A stretch of DNA of 37,285 nucleotides from Microcaldota archaeon (GTDB lineage Archaea > Micrarchaeota > Micrarchaeia > Anstonellales > Anstonellaceae), in contig JAPLWX010000010.1 in assembly GCA_026396415.1 (NCBI GenBank), positions 1 to 37,285 of the forward strand, read 5' to 3'. Of this stretch, positions 31,036 through 37,285 are shown piece after piece; position 1 is the stretch's first letter, and every line of letters begins with the position of its first letter. The position numbers and the translations under genes were made by a program. Below the pieces are notes generated by a model. The model had not been told where the DNA came from and searched no databases. It was given only the letters and a program-made list of their open reading frames with translations.

Positions 31036-32208
31036 TCAGCACTTCGTTCTTGTTAGTATCACATATAGCGTACCAACTTTGGACTTTAATTCCTCTAATG
31101 ACTTAATTAGTTCTTTGTCTTGCATATGTGCGGGATTGCTCGGATCTATAGCCCCTATCATCGCAATTGCTCTTTCTACCAGTTGTTTAGGCTTTTCTTT
31201 TTCCTCCTTTGCATCAACCATTTCAATTGCAAGACGGAATCGATCAACTAGATCACTTGTGACAGACTCTTTATGATTGTCTGGCTGAAAGCCAGTTACC
31301 ATTGTTTCTTTTGCATTTTTATCTTGCATTATACCTCTAAGTTTTCTAACCTCTAGATAAGTTACATTTTCACTTTCAATAAGGCGAAAGGCAATTGGTA
31401 TGACTTCTGCGGCAGCTTTTTTTGAGACTTTATTTAATAATGGTTCTACGACATTATCATTTAAACTATTGAACAGCTCGACTTTGCGTTGACCTTGAAA
31501 TTTTATATATTGGCCTTTCTGATTTGTAGATTCCAAGTAACTATCGATTAACTCTAAAACTTTTAGTCGGCTTTTAAGTTCATTTATAGTAAATCTTCCC
31601 CCTAGCGATTGGGATATTTCTGTAAGAGTCAATCCGCTTTTCACACCCTCTCGTAGCTTAAGCAATTCGTTTACGGGTCCGTATTCAAGACGAAAGTCTT
31701 TTGCGAATTGTAAGCCTGCCTCTATGCGCCAGAGTTCCTTCTCATTTATGTTTTTTGGCAAGACGGCAGCTTTCAGATAGCCATATCTATCATTGCCAGT
31801 CTCAGAATGAAGCTTTGAGAGTATAGCCATGCGTCGATTGGCATTAATAACTGCTCCGTCAAACGTGACAAGTCCTGGGTCTAGTTGGCCATGTGTTATT
31901 AAATCATTCATCAAATTCTCGGTTTCATCTGGTTTTTGCTGAAGAAGAATTTCTTGGAGTATCTTGGCGTCTTGTTCAATAGATGGATCTAATTTACGTT
32001 TCAAATCACTTTCTTTCTTAAGAAGTTCTGCGCTAAAACGTCCATTTCTGATATTATAGATAAGCAGCTTTAAAGGAATACGATAGACGGGTAAATATTG
32101 ATTTTGACCACCTATAAGTACTGGAGCTTTGAGTTCTGGAACTAGCTGATTGGGATTGTTTTTTATGTATTCTTCAAGCACTTTAGAGCGCTCCGTAAAG
32201 ATATCCAT
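31036..32208 (-). CDS. ParB/Srx-fold DNA-binding or nuclease-like protein, 390 aa
   Basis: Residues 30-140 resemble the ParB/sulfiredoxin fold: YLPVYRIPLKLLIYNIRNGRF early on, and GLVTFDGAVINANRRMAIL near 113, matching the dGNRR motif of ParB-like domains. A helix-turn-helix-like part follows near 190 (LTLTEISQSLGGRFTINELKSRLKVL). The C-terminal 170 residues are helical. ParB-like domains bind DNA or hydrolyse NTPs, and occur in several defence systems, such as Dnd/Ssp. It starts with ATG behind a strong AGAGGTGA, and is the first gene of the operon. Its job may be target recognition or regulation; that is inference. Confidence 0.65.
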   Translation of the reverse strand: MDIFTERSKVLEEYIKNNPNQLVPELKAPVLIGGQNQYLPVYRIPLKLLIYNIRNGRFSAELLKKESDLKRKLDPSIEQDAKILQEILLQQKPDETENLMNDLITHGQLDPGLVTFDGAVINANRRMAILSKLHSETGNDRYGYLKAAVLPKNINEKELWRIEAGLQFAKDFRLEYGPVNELLKLREGVKSGLTLTEISQSLGGRFTINELKSRLKVLELIDSYLESTNQKGQYIKFQGQRKVELFNSLNDNVVEPLLNKVSKKAAAEVIPIAFRLIESENVTYLEVRKLRGIMQDKNAKETMVTGFQPDNHKESVTSDLVDRFRLAIEMVDAKEEKEKPKQLVERAIAMIGAIDPSNPAHMQDKELIKSLEELKSKVGTLYVILTRTKC

Positions 32209-32426
32209 TCAGTCACCTCTAAAACCCCATAAAACATCTTGCAATCTTACTTCAGAAGCCTTTTTACGTCTTTCTTTGATGAGTCTAAGTGTGTCGTGTA
32301 ATTCAGCCGACAATTACAGAAACGTGCGTCGACTTCGTTCAGAGGCTTCTCGTGTGTTCGATGTATTATGCTCTGCCCTCCTCGTATTCGATATGTTTTT
32401 AATATGTTGCGCTCTAAACAACCAAT
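32209..32426. promoter_or_regulatory. Divergent control region with two inverted repeats
   Basis: Between the restriction-like operon and the Lrp-like gene are TGTAATT-N8-AATTACA (32297-32318) and distant arms AGAAGCCT (32254-32261) with AGGCTTCT (32343-32350). The arms are 81 bases apart, so the region could loop or form a long hairpin. TTTTTAATATG at 32396-32406 is the TATA element of the rightward gene, 26 bases before its ATG. I see no further gene here. Confidence 0.5.
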
Positions 32427-32936
32427 ATGCAACAAAGTTGCCTCAAGCTAACAAGAAGCGAACAGCACTTCCTAACATGCCTCGCAGAGGGCAGCGACAA
32501 GAACGACTCGAAGATAGCAAAGGAAATGGGGCTTAACCGCTCCTCCATTTCGCGCATAAGGAAAAAGCTCTTGGAGGAAGGCGTGCTGACCGGCCGTTAT
32601 CCCCCGCTTGATTTGGAGAAAATGGGCGTCTGCTTCTATCACGTGATTGTTTTCCAGTGGAATGCCTATGCAGACAAGAAACTGACGCAGAAAATGGAGA
32701 AGGATTTCACTTCCACGCCGCACACAATCTATTTCGCCGAGGGCTCGAACCCCGGCAGCAAGTACATCGCCAACATGGCGTTCCTTACCTTCGAGGAGTA
32801 CAACGATTTCCTTGCAGAGTTCAAGGAAAAGTACGGGAAGTACATCTCCGGCCTTGAATCATTCTTTATCCAGCCAAAGCGCATACTCAAGGAAGGTTAC
32901 GGAGACTTGGCAAAGTTGCTGATTGGAGGTGTGTAA
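32427..32936 (+). CDS. Lrp/AsnC-like transcriptional regulator, 169 aa
   Basis: An N-terminal winged helix (LTRSEQHFLTCLAEG...KIAKEMGLNRSSISRIRKKLLEEGVL, residues 7-55) is followed by a RAM-like alpha/beta domain (VCFYHVIVFQWNAYADKKL, NMAFLTFEEYNDFLAEFKEKYGKYI). The architecture matches Lrp-type regulators, though the second domain is divergent. The message appears leaderless. The next gene starts two bases after its stop codon with GGAGGTG as ribosome-binding site, so it probably controls the surface-protein operon it begins, and possibly the divergent restriction operon. Confidence 0.75.
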   Translation: MQQSCLKLTRSEQHFLTCLAEGSDKNDSKIAKEMGLNRSSISRIRKKLLEEGVLTGRYPPLDLEKMGVCFYHVIVFQWNAYADKKLTQKMEKDFTSTPHTIYFAEGSNPGSKYIANMAFLTFEEYNDFLAEFKEKYGKYISGLESFFIQPKRILKEGYGDLAKLLIGGV

Positions 32937-32937
32937 G

Positions 32938-34824
32938 ATGGACCGGCACGCAAACATAATTGCTTTTGCCGTTGTAATGATGCTGATCCCGACTGCTTTT
33001 TCTGCCGCCACCTATGACGACTGCCTTAATGCCATAAATGCCATGTCTCCGCCAATCAAGGATGCGCAATCCCGCCTGGACTTTCTGAACAGCAAACTCA
33101 ATGACGCGAACACGTATGGAATATCTTCCCCAACACATTCCTCAGCCGCAACCAGCGCGCAAAACCTGCTCACCAAGGCAAAAGCCTCTGAACACTCAGC
33201 AAGCGCGGATTTCGCAGGCGCAAAATACGATGCCTGCGTGTATGACGCATCAAGCGCAAAAAACTACGCGTCACAGGCAGGAACCATAGCGGATTCCTCC
33301 GCAATTTTGGTCTTTTCCATGCTCGCCGCTCAACTGAATTATGAAATAACAACAGACCAGACTTCCCTCCAGCTTGCAGATGGAACCTCAACCACCGTTC
33401 TTATCCGGCTGGCATCCCGCGACAACAGGAAGCTGGACTGCGGCTACCAGACATCTCAAACCCCGTTGCAGGAGCTTGGGATAATCCCCCCTTCGGGCAC
33501 GCAGAGCTTCCCGGCGACCGTGCAGGCACCGCCCAGCGGCAACGGCACGATGCAGTTCCTTGTCTATGTGTCCTGCTCTGTCGGAAGCTACATGAGCGGC
33601 GAAAAGCAGGCGGCAATAGAAGTACAATACCGGCCCGACCCAGTCCTCCTTGCAATCAACCAAGCAAACAAGAGCATAGCCAGCGCGCAGACCTGGATTG
33701 ACATGGCAAGCGGCGTTATCGGCAATGCCTCTGACATCGGGATGGATACGAGGAACGAAATCGCCGCAGTTGCAACCTCCAAGGGCCTGCTGCTGAATGC
33801 AAGGGATTACCTGCAAAGCGCGCAGACATATATTTCCTCAAGCGACGAGGGGGCGAAAGCCGACGCGGACAAGGCAAATGACTATGCCACCCAGGCGGGG
33901 GAGAAGGCAAGAACCGCCTATGAATCGCTGAACAGCAACATTGAGACGTGCAAGGAGGCTTACAGACAGATTGTCTCCGCGCAGGCTGATATATCCGATG
34001 CCGATGCCATTTATACAAAGCTCGCTTCGGTTGTGAGGAGCCTGCCTGGCGAGATGAACGCTGGCGCGGCAGCGCAGGACGTGGAGGCGCAAAGGCAGAA
34101 GCTTGACAGGGCGAAGAACGAGAACTCGCAGGCAAAGACGCAGCTTTCAGCAGGCTATTGCGGGCAGTCGGTGAACAGTGGCATAAGCGCGAGGAACGAC
34201 GCGGCTGACGCGAGTAATCAACTAAGCCGCGTGGCGGAAAGGATGAAGGATACCATAGTGTCCGCGCTGGATGCAGCTTCGTTGCAAACGGAAAGCAAAA
34301 TCGGGGCTGCGAGGAATGCGACTGCAGCAGCCGGAGGTACTTTCCTGGCTGATTCCGCCAAGACAATATACGCGCAGCAGCAGCTCACGGATGCCCAAAC
34401 CGCGCTGCTTGGCGCGCAGGGGGCAGTGGAAAGCGCGAAGCAGGCCACCAGCCTCTCTGATTTCCTTGATAAAACAGCTGATGCATTCGGAAAGCTGCAA
34501 AACGTGGACATTGTTGCCGATTCAAGCCTGCAGAGCGCCGACTCTGCCAGAAATGATGCTTATGTGAAGTACGGGGTTGCAATTGCTGCAGTCATTGTTG
34601 CCGTTGGGGTTGGATTCCTTTTCTGGAACCGGAAGCAGGGGAGGGAAAGGAAGGGCAAACCCAGCCCGAAAGTTGAGCGTCTTCTTACAGCGAGGGAATA
34701 TGGGGAAGCAGCCGAACGCTATGCCTTAAAGCACGAATACCAAAAAGCGGCGGAATATTACGCTAAAGCAGGCAAATACGAGAAAGCCAAGGAAATGTAC
34801 AAGAAATCAATCAAGAAGAGGTGA
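32938..34824 (+). CDS. Surface-anchored coiled-coil protein with cytoplasmic TPR-like tail, 628 aa
   Basis: Residues 1-23 form a signal peptide (ANIIAFAVVMMLIPTAFSA). The long exported part is mostly helical repeats rich in Ala, Ser, Asp and Lys (SAQNLLTKAKASEHSASADFAGAKYDACVYDASSA-type units), interrupted by a beta domain at about 125-225 that looks Ig-like. A single transmembrane helix lies at about 548-567 (YGVAIAAVIVAVGVGFLFW), then a basic stop-transfer (NRKQGRERKGK). The last 45 residues resemble a TPR (YGEAAERYALKHEYQKAAEYYAKAGKYEKAKEMYKKS). So an outside stalk is linked to an inside protein-binding module. ATG 32938 is fixed by GGAGGTG. Confidence 0.75.
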   Translation: MDRHANIIAFAVVMMLIPTAFSAATYDDCLNAINAMSPPIKDAQSRLDFLNSKLNDANTYGISSPTHSSAATSAQNLLTKAKASEHSASADFAGAKYDACVYDASSAKNYASQAGTIADSSAILVFSMLAAQLNYEITTDQTSLQLADGTSTTVLIRLASRDNRKLDCGYQTSQTPLQELGIIPPSGTQSFPATVQAPPSGNGTMQFLVYVSCSVGSYMSGEKQAAIEVQYRPDPVLLAINQANKSIASAQTWIDMASGVIGNASDIGMDTRNEIAAVATSKGLLLNARDYLQSAQTYISSSDEGAKADADKANDYATQAGEKARTAYESLNSNIETCKEAYRQIVSAQADISDADAIYTKLASVVRSLPGEMNAGAAAQDVEAQRQKLDRAKNENSQAKTQLSAGYCGQSVNSGISARNDAADASNQLSRVAERMKDTIVSALDAASLQTESKIGAARNATAAAGGTFLADSAKTIYAQQQLTDAQTALLGAQGAVESAKQATSLSDFLDKTADAFGKLQNVDIVADSSLQSADSARNDAYVKYGVAIAAVIVAVGVGFLFWNRKQGRERKGKPSPKVERLLTAREYGEAAERYALKHEYQKAAEYYAKAGKYEKAKEMYKKSIKKR

Positions 34825-34828
34825 TGGA

Positions 34829-35368
34829 GTGTTCATCCTGCCTTTCGTCATAATCCTGTCCGCCTTCTTCCTGCTCCTGTGGGCATCAGACCTCTTCTTC
34901 ACGCTAAAGTGCACGGAAAAGAGGGGGCGCGAGCTGGAAGCCAACCCGCTAATGAGAATGCTGCTCAAGGAAAGGCGCGCGCACCTCTACATCTTCAAGG
35001 CGCTTGAGATAATCTGCTTCTTCGCGCTGATTTACCTAATTTCTTTTCAGAACGCAGATTACGCAGTGATAATCCTCCTGATTGCCACTGGCGCATATTC
35101 GCTCGTCGTTTCAAACGGCATGGCATTCTACCTTGAAATTGCGAAGAAGCCAGCCATCGCCTCGCGCCTGCTTTTCCTTGTGTGCCTTGCCGTGCTTTTG
35201 TTCGCATATCTCGCTTACGAAACGTTTGCAAACGGGGAAAGCCTATTCGCTTCATGCTCCAAGTGCTGCGAGGACTACGCCACCCTCAAGGCGAGTTGCG
35301 CGCCCGTTCAGCCTGTCGCACATAACAATCCTGCAAATTCGGACATAAATATCACCGTGCCGGGCTAA
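34829..35368 (+). CDS. Four-helix membrane protein with Cys-containing tail, 179 aa
   Basis: Four hydrophobic helices occupy most of residues 1-130 (first FVIILSAFFLLLWASDLFFTL). The C-terminal 45 residues are polar and contain CSKCCEDY and another Cys (KASCAP), which may form disulfides outside the cell. No family is recognised. The start is GTG, four bases after the previous stop codon and preceded by GAGGTGAT, so it belongs to the surface-protein operon and may help assemble or anchor that protein. Confidence 0.7.
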   Translation: MFILPFVIILSAFFLLLWASDLFFTLKCTEKRGRELEANPLMRMLLKERRAHLYIFKALEIICFFALIYLISFQNADYAVIILLIATGAYSLVVSNGMAFYLEIAKKPAIASRLLFLVCLAVLLFAYLAYETFANGESLFASCSKCCEDYATLKASCAPVQPVAHNNPANSDINITVPG

Positions 35369-35389
35369 AGTGGCACGGCTTTGAGTGGG

Positions 35390-36190
35390 ATGATGCAAAA
35401 TACCCCAGCGAGAGCTACAGCCGGCGCGCAAGTGCAGCTGCGCGATGCAATAAAGCCGTTTTTTGATGGCGGTCAGCCAAGGAACCTTATCCTTCATGCC
35501 TGGGCGGGAACGGGCATAAATGAGGCTGTTATGAGCGTCCTGAAGGGTTTTGAGAGAAGCTCGCGGGTGAAGGTGGTCTGTGTGGACTGCTGGCGGTATT
35601 CCACGAGGATGGCGGTTTATTCGCTCATTGCGCGCGCCATAGGTGAGATGCTGCCGCGCAGGGGGCTGGCAAGGGACGAAGTATTTGACAGGATAATCGA
35701 GATGATGGAAAAGGACGGTGCCAGGCTGCTTCTTGTGCTGGACGGGCTAGAGGGACTTTTCCACAATGGTGAGGAGAGGCTGCTGGATGACTTCTGCTGC
35801 ATGGGAAAGCTGTTTTGCGTGGTTGGGATAACGGATGATGCGAAGCTGCGCGCCAGGATTGGCACTGGATTCACGTGCTACGAGGCAACGCAGCCGGATG
35901 GGAAGATAATGCTTGGAGACATGGAGAGGCAGGACACTGGCGGTTCTTCCCCAGCCAACCTGAGCGAGGAGGAACGGATAATCATTGATATTGTCAAGAC
36001 AGGCCCGAAAAGCTCCACAGACCTTTACCTGGCGTTTTTCAGGAAATTGAAACGGAGCAGGCGGCAGATACGCAATTACCTGAGCGGGCTTGAGGCAAAG
36101 AAGCTGCTTTTCATACAAACGGTGGAAGGGGCAAACCCGCTGCTCAACACGCGCATGATACGGCTCAATATTGGGAGGGAAGTCGCATGA
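35390..36190 (+). CDS. Cdc6/Orc1-like AAA protein with degenerate Walker A, 266 aa
   Basis: The fold resembles Orc1/Cdc6: LRDAIKPFFDGGQPRNLILHAWAGTG at the P-loop region, VVCVDCWRYSTRMAVYSLIARAIG like the Cdc6 NC...T segment, a Walker B-like LLLVLDGLEGLF, and a C-terminal winged helix (SSTDLYLAFFRKLKRSRRQIRNYLSGLEAKKLL). The P loop reads AGTGINEAV, lacking the conserved Lys-Thr/Ser, and Walker B has DG where DE or DD is usual, so ATP binding is probably lost. It may bind DNA without ATP control. A TATA-like ATAAATATC near 35345 serves it. ATG 35390 was preferred to an upstream TTG. It overlaps the histone-fold gene by four bases. Confidence 0.65.
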   Translation: MMQNTPARATAGAQVQLRDAIKPFFDGGQPRNLILHAWAGTGINEAVMSVLKGFERSSRVKVVCVDCWRYSTRMAVYSLIARAIGEMLPRRGLARDEVFDRIIEMMEKDGARLLLVLDGLEGLFHNGEERLLDDFCCMGKLFCVVGITDDAKLRARIGTGFTCYEATQPDGKIMLGDMERQDTGGSSPANLSEEERIIIDIVKTGPKSSTDLYLAFFRKLKRSRRQIRNYLSGLEAKKLLFIQTVEGANPLLNTRMIRLNIGREVA

Positions 36191-36366
36191 ACGGTGAAAG
36201 CCTTGTTTCAAAAAACAGCGTTGGGCTGTACTTGCGCGGCAAGGGGGTGAGGGTTTCCTCGCGGCTCGTTCCACAGCTTGATGAGAAGGCAAAGGAAATT
36301 CTCGAAGCTGCCATCAAAAGGGCGGAATTGAATGGAAGGAGCACAGTAATGGTCCAGGATTTGTGA
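36187..36366 (+). CDS. Small histone-fold-like protein, 59 aa
   Basis: The sequence after residue 20 follows the histone-fold pattern: RVSSRLVPQLDEKAKEILEA (helix 2) and ELNGRSTVMVQDL (loop 2 and start of helix 3, compare GRKTVxxxD in archaeal histones). The N-terminus before it (SLVSKNSVGLYLRGKG) is unusual and lacks a normal helix 1, so it may be a shortened or DUF1931-like form. The ATGA overlap with the Cdc6-like gene implies translational coupling. A 45-bp near copy of its 3' end occurs at 36935-36979. Below 60 codons it is easily missed. Confidence 0.7.
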   Translation: MNGESLVSKNSVGLYLRGKGVRVSSRLVPQLDEKAKEILEAAIKRAELNGRSTVMVQDL

Positions 36367-36367
36367 G
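36323..36367. repeat. 45-bp direct repeat, copy 1 (3' end of histone-fold gene)
   Basis: Forty-two of 45 bases match 36935-36979. The repeat covers the last 14 codons of the histone-fold gene plus its stop codon. The GNAT gene lies between the two copies. Confidence 0.85.
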
Positions 36368-36408
36368 GCGCGCACGTTCTTATTTTTTTCGCAGGCTATC
36401 AATAAGCG

Positions 36409-36879
36409 ATGGCGCACAAATTGCTGATAAGGAGATACCAAGACTCTGATTTTGAGGAAATGTTCAGGCTTCACCATCTTGCTCTCGTGCAGGTTGGAGC
36501 TGATTTGGGCAAGGGGCCGTGGGACGACGACTTGCACAGCATAAAAAAGGAATACCTTGACGATAGGGGCGAATTTCTCATAGCTACAATTGGCGGACGG
36601 CTTGTTGGGATGGGTGCGTTTCGCAAAAAAGATGAAAAAACAGCCGAAATAAAGAGGATGAGGGTGCGCCCAGACTTGCAGAAGAAAGGAATTGGCACCA
36701 GATTACTGGAAAAATTGGAGGCAAAAGCAAAGGAATTGGGCTACGGCAGGCTAATTCTAGATTCCACTACAAAACAGGCTGGCGCGCTAAGCTTTTACAG
36801 AAAAAAAGGATACACTGAGTGTGGAAGGAAAAGGGTTGGAAAATTCGATGTGATAATGATGGGAAAGGAATTGGGGTAA
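36409..36879 (+). CDS. GNAT-family N-acetyltransferase, 156 aa
   Basis: The acetyl-CoA-binding motif A reads IKRMRVRPDLQKKGIGTRLLEKL (residues 81-103), with QKKGIG as the pyrophosphate loop, and motif B continues with LILDSTTKQAGALSFYRKKGY. Length and layout are typical for a single GNAT domain that transfers acetyl from acetyl-CoA to an amine; the substrate is unknown. It lies between two 45-bp repeats, suggesting it entered as a unit or the segment was duplicated. The promoter is weak: a CTTATTTTTTTC run near 36376-36388. Codon use is a little richer in A/T than core genes. Confidence 0.85.
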   Translation: MAHKLLIRRYQDSDFEEMFRLHHLALVQVGADLGKGPWDDDLHSIKKEYLDDRGEFLIATIGGRLVGMGAFRKKDEKTAEIKRMRVRPDLQKKGIGTRLLEKLEAKAKELGYGRLILDSTTKQAGALSFYRKKGYTECGRKRVGKFDVIMMGKELG

Positions 36880-36934
36880 ATTGCGCTGTCTTTTTGCCAT
36901 GGGCGTGCGCAAAGCCATTTTGCCTTTCAAGTGA

Positions 36935-36979
36935 CGGAATTGAATGGAAGGAGCACGGTAATGGCGCAGGATTTGTGAG
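36935..36979. repeat. 45-bp direct repeat, copy 2 (orphan 3' end of histone-fold gene)
   Basis: This copy encodes the same C-terminus (ELNGRSTVMAQDL and stop) but has no gene upstream of it, so it is a fragment. One of the three differences changes Val to Ala in the encoded peptide. Confidence 0.85.
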
Positions 36980-37030
36980 TTTGGCGCGGGATTGACACGA
37001 GAAACGAACGAGGCTTCAGTCTGCACAATG

Positions 37031-37061
37031 TCGTGTCGTGCATATAAACAAAACGACACGA
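37031..37061. promoter_or_regulatory. TATA element framed by a perfect 9-bp inverted repeat
   Basis: TCGTGTCGT at 37031-37039 and ACGACACGA at 37053-37061 frame a 13-base centre holding CATATAAAC. The right arm belongs to a 19-bp word repeated at 36994. This looks like a regulated promoter, but no long frame follows in either direction, so it may drive an RNA or be a relic. Confidence 0.5.
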
Positions 37062-37163
37062 GAAATGAACGAGAATTTGCCCCTTTTCCACACCTGAGGT
37101 GGCTGCTTTCCAGCCCCCCTAAAACGCCCCACATATTATTGTCTGCCCTGAATTTCTCGCTTA

Positions 37164-37186
37164 TTAGGTATGCTATGCCTACCTAA
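37164..37186. promoter_or_regulatory. Operator-like inverted repeat TTAGGTA-N9-TACCTAA
   Basis: Perfect seven-base arms. It shares a 15-base word, ATTAGGTATGCTATG, with the palindrome at 37241-37266, 88 bases to the right, so both are probably sites of one regulator. Confidence 0.55.
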
Positions 37187-37240
37187 CTCTAGTTTTTCTC
37201 TCGGAAATGACATTTTACTGTACTGATGGTATTATTAATT

Positions 37241-37262
37241 AGCATACCTAATTAGGTATGCT
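37241..37262. promoter_or_regulatory. Perfect 22-bp palindrome before a start codon
   Basis: AGCATACCTAA is followed at once by its exact reverse complement. It fills the space between the TATA-like TATTATTAATTA (37230-37241) and the ATG at 37263, exactly where a repressor would block initiation. Confidence 0.65.
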
Positions 37263-37285
37263 ATGGCACACCGTGTTTACAAAAT
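37263..37285 (+). CDS. Partial gene cut by the window edge
   Basis: Only the first seven codons are visible (MAHRVYK). The ATG lies about 26 bases past a TATA element and directly after a perfect palindrome, so this should be the start of a tightly regulated, leaderless gene, perhaps an autoregulated DNA-binding protein. No function can be assigned. Confidence 0.45.

Larger units (their letters stand above)
36880..37262. other. Non-coding stretch with repeats and operator-like palindromes
   Basis: No convincing gene is present. The stretch contains copy 2 of the 45-bp repeat (36935-36979), a 19-bp direct repeat (36994-37012 and 37055-37073, one mismatch), and three inverted repeats listed separately. 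It is a dense control region, and possibly the remnant of a former second histone-fold gene. Confidence 0.55.

Noticed and set aside
27163-32426. DISARM, BREX or Dnd system
   Set aside because: DUF1998, PglZ/BrxC and DndC/D/E genes are all absent; only a helicase, methyltransferase or ParB-like part is shared with each.
32247-32435. 62-codon minus-strand frame upstream of the ParB-like gene
   Set aside because: It covers the promoters and inverted repeats of both neighbours and has no ribosome-binding site.
36787-37134. 115-codon minus-strand frame and a 64-codon plus-strand frame nearby
   Set aside because: They span the 45-bp repeat, the 19-bp repeats and the framed TATA element, and show no recognisable protein pattern.
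1-37285. CRISPR array
   Set aside because: No series of regularly spaced repeats exists. The longest direct repeats are pairs, explained by duplications or operators.

Overview
This window is archaeal. It carries the archaeal small subunit of replication factor C, an archaeal/eukaryal-type isoleucyl-tRNA synthetase, Pelota, ABCE1/Rli1, a TrmB-type regulator, an Lrp-like regulator, a histone-fold protein and a Cdc6-like protein. Many genes have a TATA element about 25 bases before the start codon and therefore look leaderless or nearly so. Short genes, tight packing and many unrecognised small membrane or secreted proteins fit a reduced-genome (DPANN-like, perhaps Micrarchaeota-like) lineage, but that placement is inference.

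Layout. 1-2070: intergenic DNA with runs of perfect hairpins around a DUF4143-type AAA ATPase, which has a duplicated operator-like repeat before its TATA box. 2068-10100: a small hypothetical gene, enolase (which appears to lack a normal start codon), a 59-residue Cys-rich protein, two divergent membrane-protein genes sharing one TATA element, IleRS with a membrane-protein partner, and RFC small subunit. 10096-14400: a hypothetical gene, then a TrmB-type regulator divergent from a two-gene operon (secreted protein plus a very Cys-rich protein); a TGTGGTG-N8-CACCACA operator lies between them. 14397-16300: an AbiE-like toxin-antitoxin pair with two long inverted repeats upstream, then a protein built on an exactly duplicated 86-bp segment. 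16355-25560: mostly housekeeping genes: Pelota, a coiled-coil membrane protein, ABCE1, a secreted protein, a Cys/Met-metabolism PLP enzyme, a frameshifted metallo-beta-lactamase-fold gene, tRNA-His, an MFS transporter and a 66-residue protein with a foldable leader. 25559-27162: a structured RNA candidate and a Schlafen/AlbA_2-type protein.

27163-32420 is clearly AT-richer, with different codon use, and looks acquired. It holds a beta-class DNA methyltransferase facing a three-gene operon that encodes a ParB-like protein, an SNF2-type helicase and a DUF3883-type PD-(D/E)XK nuclease. I read this as a four-component ATP-dependent restriction or anti-phage system whose exact combination I do not recognise; it is the best candidate for an undescribed system here.

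32427-37285 returns to core-like composition: an Lrp-like regulator in an operon with a large surface protein bearing a cytoplasmic TPR-like tail, a membrane protein, a Cdc6-like ATPase with a ruined Walker A motif overlapping a histone-fold gene, and a GNAT acetyltransferase flanked by 45-bp repeats of the histone gene's 3' end. The last 400 bases hold three operator-like inverted repeats and the first codons of a gene cut by the window edge.
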